A stretch of 64,000 nt of DNA from JAIQFF01 sp963725615. GTDB lineage: Bacteria; Acidobacteriota; Terriglobia; Terriglobales; Acidobacteriaceae. A program made the translations under genes and the position numbers. Under the pieces are notes generated by a model that did no database searches, was not told the origin of the DNA, and worked only from the letters and a program-made list of their open reading frames with translations. How positions within the stretch are numbered: the first letter of the stretch is position 1; every line of letters starts with the position of its first letter. The DNA is taken from NCBI GenBank assembly GCA_963725615.1, contig CAVRZO010000011.1, positions 1 to 64,000 of the forward strand, given 5' to 3'. Below are positions 20,765-29,249 of this stretch, piece by piece.

Positions 20765-22293
20765 GGTTCGATTTTCCTCCACTGCCGGCCGTCACGGGCC
20801 AGCAGTTCGTCGGACTCCGCCGGTCCCCACGTGCCTGAGGGATAGTTGGGAAATCTGCGCGGGGGCAGGGCTTGCCACACATCGAGAACCGGGTCCACGA
20901 TACTCCAGCCCGCCTCCACCATATCGGCGCGCTGGAACAGAGTTGCGTCTCCTATCATGCATTCATAAATCAGAACTTCATACCCGGTGTAGGCGGCCGC
21001 GCCAAAGTACTTGCTGTACTCAAAGCTCATGTCGACGGATCCCACGCGCAGCACCGGCCCGGGAACCTTGGCCCCGAAGCTCAGCGATATCCCTTCCACA
21101 GGCTGTATCTGCATGACCAGTTGGTTGCTGTGATTGTGGACGGGAGAGTTACGAAAAATCTCGAACGGGGTGCCCTTGAACTGGATAGTGATTTCGGTGT
21201 GGCGCCGCGCCAGGCGTTTCCCAGTGCGGATATAAAAAGGCACTCCGGCCCATCGCCAGTTGTCGACGTTCAGCTTCAACGCCAGAAAAGTCTCGGTTCT
21301 AGATTCAGGGGCCACTCCGGGCTCGGAGCGGTAGGCCGCTGCTCTCTCTCCGTCGATGACTCCTTCGCCGTACTGCCCACGCACGCTCGAATAGAGGACA
21401 TCTTCCGAGTCCAGCGGCTGCACCGCCCGCAGAATCTTCGCTTGCTCGTTGCGGACGGCGTCCGCCTGAAATGATACTGGCGGCTCCATCGCCGTCAGGC
21501 TGATCAGTTGCATGATGTGGTTGGGCACCATATCGCGCAGCGTGCCCGCGGTGTCAAAGTATCCGCCGCGCAATTCCACACCGACGGTTTCCGCATTCGT
21601 GATCTGGACATGATCGATGTAACGCCGGTTCCAGATGGGCTCAAAGATGGCGTTGTCGAAGCGGAACACCATGATGTTCTGCACCGTCTCCTTGCCTAGG
21701 TAGTGATCGATGCGATAGATCTGGTTTTCCGCCAGCACCGCCTTGATATCCCGGTTCAAGGTCTTTGCCGAGTCCAGGTCGTGCCCGAAAGGCTTTTCTA
21801 TGACCACTCGCCGCCAGCATCCGGCTGTTTGGTCGGACAATCCCGCCTGGCCCAGTTGCTGCACAATGGGGGCAAAGAACTTTGGCGCCGTGGCCAGGTA
21901 GAACAGATAGTTCGACTGAGTGCCGTGCTCCTTGTCCACGCCGGCGAGTTGGGTCGCGAGAGCCGAATACGTGGCCGGATTGCCGAATTCGCCGCGCAGG
22001 TAGTAGAGCCGATCGACGAACCACTTAAAGTCTTCGGTGCCGCGGTCCCCGGCATTAAGGAAACTGGTCACCTGGTCGCGAAATTGATCCCGAGTCAAAT
22101 CGTCGAAGGCCACACCCACCACGGCAAAAGTCTTGGGAAGGAGTTTGGCTTTCACCAGGTTATACAGGGCAGGGACCAGCTTGCGCTTGGTCAGGTCACC
22201 GGAGGCCCCGAAAAGAACCATGACGCATGGACCAGCTACCTTGCCGATCTGCTCGTGTTCCTCTTGCCCACTCACTGTCGCTGCCGTCGCCAT
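20761..22293 (-). CDS. zwf: Glucose-6-phosphate 1-dehydrogenase
   Basis: First oxidative step of the pentose phosphate pathway, NAD(P)+-dependent. The 510-residue protein has the dinucleotide motif VLFGASGDLTKRKL, the substrate-binding RIDHYLGKETVQN with the catalytic His, and VPFYIRTGKRL. ATG at 22293 gives a length normal for the family; the longer open frame to 22554 crosses the promoter side of the divergent PP2C gene and is not conserved-looking. It is the first gene of a two-gene unit with glk. Confidence 0.92.
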   Translation of the reverse strand: MATAATVSGQEEHEQIGKVAGPCVMVLFGASGDLTKRKLVPALYNLVKAKLLPKTFAVVGVAFDDLTRDQFRDQVTSFLNAGDRGTEDFKWFVDRLYYLRGEFGNPATYSALATQLAGVDKEHGTQSNYLFYLATAPKFFAPIVQQLGQAGLSDQTAGCWRRVVIEKPFGHDLDSAKTLNRDIKAVLAENQIYRIDHYLGKETVQNIMVFRFDNAIFEPIWNRRYIDHVQITNAETVGVELRGGYFDTAGTLRDMVPNHIMQLISLTAMEPPVSFQADAVRNEQAKILRAVQPLDSEDVLYSSVRGQYGEGVIDGERAAAYRSEPGVAPESRTETFLALKLNVDNWRWAGVPFYIRTGKRLARRHTEITIQFKGTPFEIFRNSPVHNHSNQLVMQIQPVEGISLSFGAKVPGPVLRVGSVDMSFEYSKYFGAAAYTGYEVLIYECMIGDATLFQRADMVEAGWSIVDPVLDVWQALPPRRFPNYPSGTWGPAESDELLARDGRQWRKIEP

Positions 22294-22443
22294 GTCTTCT
22301 GGGGGGTAGTGATCTCGATCGCGGTCGCCCGCCGGAGGCATTGTAGGACAGTGTGGGTGAAATTCACAATCGCGGACTGGGGGACTCCATTCCGACAACC
22401 GAACACCGGGGCCAACCAGCGATATCCATTTGCAGCTTGTCCG

Positions 22444-22449
22444 GTATAA
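22444..22449 (+). promoter_or_regulatory. Candidate -10 box of the PP2C gene
   Basis: A perfect TATAAT lies 41 bp before the PP2C start, but no good -35 is seen 17 bp upstream. It sits in the short gap between divergent zwf and the phosphatase gene. Confidence 0.4.
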
Positions 22450-22489
22450 TCCAAATTCCGCTAGGGTAATCAGGAATAAAAGAGGTGGA

Positions 22490-23248
22490 ATGAGAGTTCG
22501 GCCCGGTGTGGAGCTGGCGAGCCTGAGTGATGTCGGCTGCCAGCGAGAAAACAACGAAGACCGCTATTCCTATTGGGAACCGGCCAACGATCTGGAGTTC
22601 CCAATGAAGGGCCGGCTGGCCATTGTGGCGGATGGTATGGGCGGATACGAAGGCGGCCAGGAAGCCAGCCGCATCGCGGTTGAAGCTATCGAAGAGGTCT
22701 ACGCGAATGGCGGCGTAGGAAACCCGCGAAGCTGGCTTTTAGAGGGCTTCCAGGCAGCGCACCATCGTATCCAGGAGTATGCCGACAAGTATCCCGACTT
22801 GCAGGGGATGGGGACCACCTGCACCGCAATGGCCCTGATCGACCATCAACTTTATTTCGCGCACGTAGGGGACAGCCGCTTGTACATGGTGCGGGGTTCC
22901 ACCATCTCGCGACTTACGCACGATCATTCCTATGTCAGCCGGCTGGTCGAAAACGGCGTCCTCCGCGCTGAGGAGGCCGAATCTCATCCTCAGCGCCATA
23001 TCCTAACTGCCGCGCTGGGAGCCGGCGCCAGCATCACTCCCGATTGTCCGCCAGAGCCCGTGGCCCTTGAGTCGGGAGATGTGCTGGTGCTTTGCACGGA
23101 TGGTCTGTGGGGCCTGCTCACCGAAGCCGAGATCCAAAGCGCGGTGGCGGGCAAGACTGCCGCTGAAATCTGCGACACTCTGGTGGACACCGCCAAAAGG
23201 CGGGGCGGCCCGGACAACATCACGATGCAGGTCCTACGCATTAACTAA
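22490..23248 (+). CDS. PP2C-family serine/threonine protein phosphatase
   Basis: A 252-residue soluble phosphatase that removes phosphate from Ser/Thr, the partner of bacterial Hanks-type kinases. Motifs in order: SDVGCQRENNEDRY, AIVADGMGGYEGG (metal Asp), GMGTTCTAMALI, YFAHVGDSRLYMVR, LTHDHSY, LVLCTDGLWG and GGPDNITMQVL. All metal-binding Asp positions of the stand-alone PrpC/Stp type are present. The ATG at 22490 follows AGAGGTGG. No kinase gene is adjacent. A perfect inverted repeat 20 bp after the stop separates it from the Rrf2 gene. Confidence 0.9.
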   Translation: MRVRPGVELASLSDVGCQRENNEDRYSYWEPANDLEFPMKGRLAIVADGMGGYEGGQEASRIAVEAIEEVYANGGVGNPRSWLLEGFQAAHHRIQEYADKYPDLQGMGTTCTAMALIDHQLYFAHVGDSRLYMVRGSTISRLTHDHSYVSRLVENGVLRAEEAESHPQRHILTAALGAGASITPDCPPEPVALESGDVLVLCTDGLWGLLTEAEIQSAVAGKTAAEICDTLVDTAKRRGGPDNITMQVLRIN

Positions 23249-23268
23249 TCCCCGTGTTTCCGCTGAGC

Positions 23269-23293
23269 AAACCCTATTAACGCGATAGGGTTT
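23269..23293. promoter_or_regulatory. Perfect 9-bp inverted repeat upstream of the Rrf2 gene (operator or terminator)
   Basis: AAACCCTAT, spacer TAACGCG, ATAGGGTTT. It can be read as a weak terminator for the phosphatase gene (short T-run) or as a dimer operator for the Rrf2 regulator encoded 20 bp downstream. The ATAGGG half-site recurs at 23905-23910 ahead of the Cys-rich leader, which favours an operator. Confidence 0.5.
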
Positions 23294-23312
23294 TATGCCA
23301 TCATGGGCCGTA

Positions 23313-23822
23313 ATGAAAATCTCCCAAAAAGGCCTCTACGCCCTGCAGGCCATGATGATGCTGGCCCGGCACTACAACCAGGGAGCCATCCGCATCCGTG
23401 ACATCGCCTATGAGGAAGTCCTCCCGGAGAAATTTCTGGAACTGATTCTCTTGGAATTGAAGAACGCGCGCATCGTCGAGAGCGTGCGCGGCGCCAAGGG
23501 CGGATACCAGTTGCGCCGCCCGCCGTCCGAGATTCAACTCAGCGAGATCATCCGGTTGATCGACGGGCCGCTGGCGCCGTTCGGCGATGCCGAGCAACTG
23601 CGCAGCCTGATCGATCGCGACCTCGAGCATCGCGCCCTCTACCAGGTCTTTCTTGAGGTCCGCGACGCTGCCGCCAAAATTCTGGAGCACACGACCCTGG
23701 CCGATATTGTCAACCCCAAGTTCGTCAAAGCCGGTAAGCGCTTGAGGAAGAAGAAGAGTGCCGATCCCAGAGTCTTGCCCATGGTGGTGCCGGGAAACCC
23801 TCGCCAAAGCAGGGGAGACTGA
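23313..23822 (+). CDS. Rrf2-family transcriptional regulator
   Basis: A 169-residue winged-helix repressor or activator of the Rrf2/IscR/CymR group. MKISQKGLYALQAMMML is the hallmark N-terminal helix, followed by the recognition segment (IRIRDIAYEEVLPEKFLE), the wing (VRGAKGGYQLRRP) and the dimer helix. It has no cysteines in the region where IscR-type members bind an Fe-S cluster, so it is more like the cluster-free CymR kind, some of which control sulphur metabolism. ATG 23313 was preferred to ATG 23295 because the latter touches the inverted repeat. It is followed by a 40-codon Cys-rich frame and a porin. Confidence 0.85.
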   Translation: MKISQKGLYALQAMMMLARHYNQGAIRIRDIAYEEVLPEKFLELILLELKNARIVESVRGAKGGYQLRRPPSEIQLSEIIRLIDGPLAPFGDAEQLRSLIDRDLEHRALYQVFLEVRDAAAKILEHTTLADIVNPKFVKAGKRLRKKKSADPRVLPMVVPGNPRQSRGD

Positions 23823-23904
23823 CAGTTTCTCGCCTTCTTTCATTTGATCCCAGATACAGCGCTTGCGTTATTGGGCCGCTCTGGTGTTAAATACGAGTCA
23901 TCTT

Positions 23905-23921
23905 ATAGGGATACTAGGGAT
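23905..23921 (+). promoter_or_regulatory. Direct repeat TAGGGATA, candidate Rrf2-family operator
   Basis: TAGGGATAC is followed directly by TAGGGATAG. The ATAGGG core matches both arms of the inverted repeat in front of the Rrf2 gene (23269-23293). It lies 21 bp before the GTG of the Cys-rich leader, a position suited to control of the leader and porin transcript. Confidence 0.4.
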
Positions 23922-23941
23922 AGCAGACCGGTAGTAAACAA

Positions 23942-24064
23942 GTGAAGGGCACGAATTACACCTTGACACTGAATCTCAAGCCCCGGGTTTCCCCACTGCA
24001 GCCGCTGCAATCGCGCGGGTGTCAGTCACAGTCCTCCACGGGCTGTTGTTGTTGTAACAGCTAG
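23942..24064 (+). CDS. Candidate cysteine leader peptide (40 codons, four consecutive Cys codons)
   Basis: GTG at 23942 opens a frame of 40 codons ending with TAG at 24062-24064. The peptide has one Cys in RGCQSQSSTG and then four TGT Cys codons in a row, followed by Asn-Ser and stop. The Cys run overlaps an inverted repeat (GCTGTT 24042-24047, AACAGC 24056-24061). A second hairpin, TGCCTGG/CCAGGCA, is at 24122-24148. Position between an Rrf2 regulator and a porin, with about 150 bases to the porin start, fits a ribosome-stalling attenuator that senses Cys-tRNA. No strong Shine-Dalgarno is visible, so translation could be leaderless or weak. I do not know a named family for it; the function is inference. 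Confidence 0.5.
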   Translation: MKGTNYTLTLNLKPRVSPLQPLQSRGCQSQSSTGCCCCNS

Positions 24065-24121
24065 CAGACCAGCACCTCACCTACACAATTCCCAAAGGCA
24101 GCAAACAAGGCAATGAATTTG

Positions 24122-24148
24122 TGCCTGGCTATTTTTCTATTCCAGGCA
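24122..24148 (+). promoter_or_regulatory. Hairpin in the porin 5' leader
   Basis: TGCCTGG and CCAGGCA pair perfectly around a 13-base T-rich loop, 64 bp before the porin ATG. It lacks a following T-run, so it would act through mRNA structure rather than as a simple terminator. Confidence 0.4.
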
Positions 24149-24211
24149 GTACCGCGTCAGCAAGCACGAAGTAAAGCAGAAACCAAACTTAACTAACGAA
24201 ACGGAGAAACA

Positions 24212-25894
24212 ATGAAACGGTTCTTGTGGTTCGGTGCATTCATTCTGATGATCAGCAGCGCAGCGGCGCAGACGGGTGCAAACCCCAAGGCCACTCCCTC
24301 AAAGCCCCCGGTAAAGAAGTCTGCTGCTCCGGCACGCGTGAGCACCAGGGAAGTCCAGGAGCTGCGCGACGCTCTGGCCTTACAGCAAAAGCAATCCGAC
24401 GAGCAGCGCCAACAGTTGGAACAGGTAAAGTCCCAGCTCCAGCAATTGCTCGAGGCAACCCAGCAGGCCAACGCCTCTGCCCGGCAAGTGCAGGGTAACG
24501 CCGAGCAGGCGCAGGCCACGGCTGCCCAAGCCCAGCAATCGGCCACCGAGGCGCAGCGCCTGGCTGACCAGGCGTCCTCCAGCGTTACTGAGGCAAAAAC
24601 CGCGCTGGCGGTCGCAGAAAAGAAATCCAAAGATGAAGACAAGAAGATTAGTGCTCTGCAAGACATCGTGGGGCGCTTCCGCTTCAATGGTGACATCCGG
24701 GTGCGGGGCGAGAGTTTTTTCCAGGACGGAGTGCCTGATCGGAACCGCGGCCGCATCCGTGTTCGTTTCGGCGTGGACGGCAAGCTGAACGAAGATTTTG
24801 TGGGAGGCTTTGCTCTGGCCACCGGGTCGCTGGGCGACCCCACTACGACCAACGAAACTTTTGCCAATTTCTTCGACCGCAAGACCATTGGTCTGGATCG
24901 AGGCTACATCACCTACAACCCGGTCGCGCACCGCTGGCTCTCCTTGACCGGCGGCAAGTTTGCCTACGCCTGGAACCGTACCCAGGTCACCGGCGACCCG
25001 GACATCAATCCCGAAGGCTTCAATGAAAAGTTTTCCTGGGATTTGAGCACGCCGGTGGTGAAGAACTTCACGGTCAATTTCATGCAGTTGCTGTACAACG
25101 AAGCTTCTGCGGGAACTGACTCGTACTCGCTGGGTGGGCAGGTATCGGCGAAACTCCAGCTTGGCCGCCTCACCACCACCCCGACTTTCATGGCCATCAA
25201 GTGGAACAATCCCGATGCCATCCTCCAGGCCAGCGCCTTCGCCGTGCAGGCGACCACGACCACAGGCGGCCTGCAGGTTCCGGGAGAAGGTCCAGGCTGC
25301 GGAAAGGGCTCAGGATTGCCGACTGTGCCGCCGTGCGCTTTTTCCGCCAACGGCATGACCAATGCCACGTACAACGACCCCAGCGGCAAGCCACACTTCT
25401 TTTCTCAATTTCTGTACGCTGACTTCATCCTGAATAACCAGATCAGGACCAGCTCGGACCGGTTTCCCATCAACCTGCTGCTGGAGTACGAAAACAACCT
25501 GGACGCGAAAGATCATCCCCTGGCGCCGACCGGAAACGGAGTTGTCCTGACCGGACTGGGCAAGCAGTCCCACACCTACCTGGCTGATATCAGCCTGGGT
25601 CAAACCAAAAATAAGAATGACTTCCAGCTGGGATATGCATGGCTGCGAGAAGAGCAGGACGCCGCCATCGCGTCATTCGCCGAGAGCGACCAGCGCGCGC
25701 CCACCAACATTCTGCAGAACCGGTGGTACGCGCTATGGAAGGTGCGGGCCAACACCGTGGCCAGCTACACTTTCTGGTACGGTCGCACGCTGAACAGCAA
25801 CCTGCAGCACGCCATCCTGGCAACGGGAGTTGCTCCAGGACAGCAGGAGCCTTATCTCAAGCGCATGCAGTTTGACTTGATCTACTCGTTCTGA
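24212..25894 (+). CDS. Porin_5-like outer-membrane porin with coiled-coil N-terminus
   Basis: A 560-residue outer-membrane protein. Residues 1-20 are a signal peptide (LWFGAFILMISSAAAQ with a cleavable AAA-Q). A Lys/Pro/Ala linker follows, then a long Gln/Ala/Glu coiled coil from about 35 to 145, similar to periplasmic stalks. The rest is a beta-barrel with alternating hydrophobic and aromatic strands (FRFNGDIRVRGESFF onwards) ending in QFDLIYSF with terminal Phe, the usual barrel-assembly signal. The solute is unknown; the leader and Rrf2 context suggest a sulphur compound such as sulphate, by inference. The start is ATG with CGGAG upstream. A GC-rich hairpin follows the stop. Confidence 0.8.
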   Translation: MKRFLWFGAFILMISSAAAQTGANPKATPSKPPVKKSAAPARVSTREVQELRDALALQQKQSDEQRQQLEQVKSQLQQLLEATQQANASARQVQGNAEQAQATAAQAQQSATEAQRLADQASSSVTEAKTALAVAEKKSKDEDKKISALQDIVGRFRFNGDIRVRGESFFQDGVPDRNRGRIRVRFGVDGKLNEDFVGGFALATGSLGDPTTTNETFANFFDRKTIGLDRGYITYNPVAHRWLSLTGGKFAYAWNRTQVTGDPDINPEGFNEKFSWDLSTPVVKNFTVNFMQLLYNEASAGTDSYSLGGQVSAKLQLGRLTTTPTFMAIKWNNPDAILQASAFAVQATTTTGGLQVPGEGPGCGKGSGLPTVPPCAFSANGMTNATYNDPSGKPHFFSQFLYADFILNNQIRTSSDRFPINLLLEYENNLDAKDHPLAPTGNGVVLTGLGKQSHTYLADISLGQTKNKNDFQLGYAWLREEQDAAIASFAESDQRAPTNILQNRWYALWKVRANTVASYTFWYGRTLNSNLQHAILATGVAPGQQEPYLKRMQFDLIYSF

Positions 25895-25902
25895 TGCACG
25901 CC

Positions 25903-25926
25903 GGGCGCCGGCGAAAGTCGGCGCCC
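25903..25926 (+). terminator. Hairpin after the porin gene
   Basis: GGGCGCCG, loop GCGAAAGT, CGGCGCCC, starting 8 bp after the stop. The stem is strong but only CTTG follows, so intrinsic termination would be partial. Confidence 0.5.
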
Positions 25927-26126
25927 CTTGCTTCGTGTGAGGTTCGGTTGATCATCCAAAGCGACGTGGGGACGGCGACCCCGCCGGTCCGGGTTCGAGC
26001 GGAGCTCGACAGCGCAGGTGAATCGAGTGCCTCTGCGACTCCGACCTACCGCGTCGGCTCTCCGCCAGTCTCTGCTAGAATCCAACTGCAAACCATCAAG
26101 AATAAAAGGACAAGGGAGAGCAAACT

Positions 26127-27098
26127 TTGGCCGTCCTAGTCGTCGGAGGAGCAGGATATATCGGCAGTCACACCGCGCTGGCGCTCAAGCGCCGCGGTTA
26201 CGAACCCATCATTTACGACAATCTGAGCGCTGGTCACGCTTCGCTCGCCCAGGGCTTCGAGCTGGTGGTGGGAGATATTTCGGATACCCACAAACTGGCG
26301 GCTCTCCTGCAGCGCGTTGACGCAGTCATGCACTTCGCCGCCCACGCCTACGTGGGCGAATCGGTAATCAATCCACGGAAATATTTCCAGAACAACGTGG
26401 TGAGTGGAGTTTCCTTGCTCAATGCTGTCCTGGATTCGAAGGTCCGCAAATTTATTTTCTCCTCGAGTTGCGCCGTTTACGGTACCCCGGCAAGAGTGCC
26501 GATCTCCGAGGATCTGCCGCGCGTCCCCGTGAATCCCTACGGCGTTACGAAATTGATTTTCGAGCAGGCCCTCGAGGCTTACGGCCCCGCTTACAAGCTG
26601 GGCTATGTGTGCCTTCGCTACTTCAACGCCGCCGGGGCCGATGAATCCGGCGCCATCGGGGAGATGCACAGTCCTGAAACTCACCTCATCCCCTCAGCGT
26701 TTGAAGCAGTTCGCGGAAAGCGCCCGGCGCTCGAAATCTTTGGTGACAAGTACCCCACTCCGGACGGCACCTGTGTGCGCGATTACATCCACGTCAGCGA
26801 TCTGGCCGAGGCCCACGTTCTGGCGCTGGAATATCTGGCCGGTGGAACCTCGCAGGCGGTCAATCTGGGAACCGGCCGCGGCCACTCTGTGCGCGAAATT
26901 CTTTCGACCATCAAGCGGGTGACTGGCCACGAGGTACCCAGCCGCCCGGCTCCGCCCCGCCCTGGAGATCCGCCGGAGCTGGTTGCCGATCCAACCCGCG
27001 CCGAAAAGCTGCTGAAGTGGAAGGCCAAACGGTCGCTCGATGAAATTGTGGCCACGGCGTGGAAGTGGGACGAACACGTGCAGACTGCGGGGAAGTGA
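26127..27098 (+). CDS. galE: UDP-glucose 4-epimerase
   Basis: NAD-dependent short-chain dehydrogenase-type epimerase interconverting UDP-glucose and UDP-galactose. The 323-residue protein has VLVVGGAGYIGSHTA (dinucleotide loop), FSSSCAVYGTP with the Ser, YGVTKLIFEQ as the catalytic YxxxK, and CLRYFNAAGAD. TPDGTCVRDYIHVSDLAEAH is typical of GalE proper. It starts at TTG 26127 behind AGGGAGAG. It supplies sugar donors for cell-surface glycans. No other galactose genes are adjacent. Confidence 0.92.
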   Translation: MAVLVVGGAGYIGSHTALALKRRGYEPIIYDNLSAGHASLAQGFELVVGDISDTHKLAALLQRVDAVMHFAAHAYVGESVINPRKYFQNNVVSGVSLLNAVLDSKVRKFIFSSSCAVYGTPARVPISEDLPRVPVNPYGVTKLIFEQALEAYGPAYKLGYVCLRYFNAAGADESGAIGEMHSPETHLIPSAFEAVRGKRPALEIFGDKYPTPDGTCVRDYIHVSDLAEAHVLALEYLAGGTSQAVNLGTGRGHSVREILSTIKRVTGHEVPSRPAPPRPGDPPELVADPTRAEKLLKWKAKRSLDEIVATAWKWDEHVQTAGK

Positions 27099-27139
27099 AG
27101 TCGCAGGAAGTCAGGCACGTGACTTGAGCAAAAATGCAA

Positions 27140-27189
27140 AGCGCTATCGACCCAGCGTCTAGGAGGCAGAAGGACGCTACGATAGCGCT
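27140..27189. repeat. Bulged long hairpin between galE and the decarboxylase gene
   Basis: Outer arms AGCGCTATCG and CGATAGCGCT pair perfectly. Inside them AGCGTC and GACGCT form a second stem. It lies between convergent genes with no T-run after it; it may be a two-way terminator or part of a small structured RNA. Confidence 0.6.
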
Positions 27190-27283
27190 GCTCGTACTTG
27201 GCCCGAACTAAGAAAAGTCTAGGCTGGAGATTGCACCAATCCTAGTGCATTGTCGGGTACCTCAAAAAACCTGTCGGTTCGGA

Positions 27284-28729
27284 CTAAGCCTCCAGCTTTG
27301 TTAATTTTTTCAGTCGTTTAGCTGCATTTGTTAACGCAGACTCTAAACCTCGCAGATGTCGCTCCTCGGTCAGATAACTGATCACCATCATGCGCAGCAC
27401 GCTCTCTCCCCGGACCTTGGTCTCTGAGATCCAGCGGCCACCATCTCGCGTGACCTCATCCACAATCGCATCGTGGTCGGCGGCCAATTGCTGCGGACTG
27501 CGGCCAGCCGGCTTGAGCCGGAAGGTGACGATCGGAAGCATCGGCGGAACAGCCAACTCGAAATCTTCAGAAGCTTTCACCCAGGCAACAAAGCTCTTCG
27601 AGAGTTTGAGCTGACGATCGATCAGTTCCTCATACGCCTGCCGCCCGTGCACTCGCAGGGTCAGCCACAGTTTCAGGGAATTCATGCGGCGCGTCCATTG
27701 TGTGCTGATGCGGGAGTTGTCCGGGAGTTGTGCGCCCGCGGCTTTCGGCATGTAAGGCGCGGCCACGGAAAATGCGCGCTCCAGAATCTCCGGATGACTG
27801 GTCAGGATCACGCCGGCGGCAAAAGGCATGGCCATCCACTTATGCGGATCCACCGTAAGCGAATCCGCCCGCTCGATGCCCCTCACCAGGTCGCGGTGCT
27901 GGTCGGAAAAGATCGCCACGCCTCCGTAAGCGCCGTCCACGTGCAACCACAGTTGATGCTTGCGGCAGACTTCCGATATCGCGACCAGGTCATCCACCGT
28001 CCCTGAGTTGGTGGTTCCCGCGGTGGCCACAACACAGAACGGCTTTCGTCCCACTGCAAGATCTTGAGCAATGGCCAGCGCCAGCATCTCAGGATCGAGT
28101 TGCGCCGCCTCGTTCACCGCGATCCGGCGCAGCGCCTTACGTCCGATCCCCAGCAACCCCGCAGATTTATCGAGCGAATGATGCGACTCGGCCGAGGCAT
28201 AGAGAACCGGCTGGCCGCCGATCGCGGCCACCCCCTCCTCCACCGCCTCAGGAAATTTGGACGCCAGCGCCAGAGCCAGGCCGCTGAAGTTGGCTTCATT
28301 GCCTCCGCTGGTGAAGGTTCCGTTGAATTTTCCCGGCCAGCCCACGCGCTCGCCGATCCAACGCATGGTCTCCAGCTCAATTTTCGACGCCAGTTGCGAA
28401 CGTGCCAGCGTCGCCAGCTGCGGATTGAGCCCCGCCACCAAGGCTTCGGCCAACACTCCCATATAAGTGGGCGTTGGGTTCATCAGCCCGAAATAGTTAG
28501 CGCTGGGAACGTGGAAGCCTTTCTCCACCATTTCGCGGCACAGTTCGTCCAACACTTGCTCTGCATCTTCGCCGTGTTCTGGGAGCGAGTCGTGAAGCGG
28601 CCCGTAAGTTCGCTGCTCCAGCGGGAGCTGTACGGGACGATCGGGCAGGGAAGAGAAGAAGGAGTCAATCTGGTCAATCAGCCGGTACCCCAGCCGCCGC
28701 CGGGTTTCGGAATCGAAGTCGAAGCGCAT
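27284..28729 (-). CDS. Pyridoxal-phosphate-dependent decarboxylase (group II)
   Basis: A fold-type I PLP enzyme of 481 residues, related to aromatic-amino-acid, glutamate and 2,4-diaminobutyrate decarboxylases. Motifs include GTFTSGGNEANFSGL (phosphate binding), AESHHSLDKSAG with the ring-stacking His, ATAGTTNSGTVDD, LWLHVDGAYGG with the Asp that pairs with the pyridine N, and SLTVDPHKWM with the Schiff-base Lys. ATG 28729 (MRFDFDSETRRRLGY) was chosen, as the 29 codons before it are not family-like. Substrate cannot be told. It is transcribed leftward after a DUF2277 gene. Confidence 0.85.
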   Translation of the reverse strand: MRFDFDSETRRRLGYRLIDQIDSFFSSLPDRPVQLPLEQRTYGPLHDSLPEHGEDAEQVLDELCREMVEKGFHVPSANYFGLMNPTPTYMGVLAEALVAGLNPQLATLARSQLASKIELETMRWIGERVGWPGKFNGTFTSGGNEANFSGLALALASKFPEAVEEGVAAIGGQPVLYASAESHHSLDKSAGLLGIGRKALRRIAVNEAAQLDPEMLALAIAQDLAVGRKPFCVVATAGTTNSGTVDDLVAISEVCRKHQLWLHVDGAYGGVAIFSDQHRDLVRGIERADSLTVDPHKWMAMPFAAGVILTSHPEILERAFSVAAPYMPKAAGAQLPDNSRISTQWTRRMNSLKLWLTLRVHGRQAYEELIDRQLKLSKSFVAWVKASEDFELAVPPMLPIVTFRLKPAGRSPQQLAADHDAIVDEVTRDGGRWISETKVRGESVLRMMVISYLTEERHLRGLESALTNAAKRLKKLTKLEA

Positions 28730-28869
28730 AGACCTCGATTCTAGACGCATCGCCGGGAACGAAAGCGACGAAAGAATTGTCTCCGCAGACAGTACAGACA
28801 ATGACAGTCGGGACAAATGCTCAGCTGCTCGGACCGGCGGCCTAGCTACGAAGACCTGCAGGGGAGGCC

Positions 28870-29139
28870 TTAAGTCCCGAATCTCTCGGCGGCTCGCGCC
28901 TTCGCCTTGGCAGCTTCTTCTTCCCGATTCTTCGGCGGAGCATTAGTTTCAAGCGACCGCAGCAGGCGACTGGAGACGCCGGCTATTTCTTCGATTGCAC
29001 TCAAAAAGGCCTCTTCATTGGCCTTGGACGGTTTGCTGAAACCGCTGATCTTTCTCACGAATTGCAGGGAAGCGGCTCGAACTTCTTCGTCCGTGACTGG
29101 AGGATCGAAGTTGAAGAGGGTTTTAATATTTCTGCACAT
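28870..29139 (-). CDS. DUF2277 family protein
   Basis: An 89-residue protein beginning MCRNIKTLFNFDPPVTDEE and containing LQFVRKISGFSKPSKANE, the conserved core of DUF2277. The family is small, cytoplasmic and of unknown function, and is common in acidobacteria and actinobacteria. The internal ATG at 29139 matches the family start better than an upstream frame at 29169. The C-terminal third is charged (REEEAAKAKARAAERFG) and probably helical. The gene is flanked by hairpin repeats. Confidence 0.85.
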   Translation of the reverse strand: MCRNIKTLFNFDPPVTDEEVRAASLQFVRKISGFSKPSKANEEAFLSAIEEIAGVSSRLLRSLETNAPPKNREEEAAKAKARAAERFGT

Positions 29140-29165
29140 GCACACTATTTTAACAATCCCAGGTG

Positions 29166-29190
29166 CCACCTTTCGTATTTTGAAAGGTGG
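29166..29190. repeat. Perfect 9-bp hairpin upstream of the DUF2277 gene
   Basis: CCACCTTTC, loop GTATTTT, GAAAGGTGG. It is related in sequence to the CCACCC-type hairpin at 29257-29290 and lies between lysS and the DUF2277 gene, so it may terminate lysS or shield the downstream start. Confidence 0.6.
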
Positions 29191-29249
29191 GATTCCACGC
29201 TCGATTGGTGCTTGGGATTCTTCTCACTTGTCCCCAAGATGCACAGGAG

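Noticed and set aside
22293..22554. N-terminal extension of Zwf
   Set aside because: The 87 extra residues overlap the PP2C start region and do not match the family.
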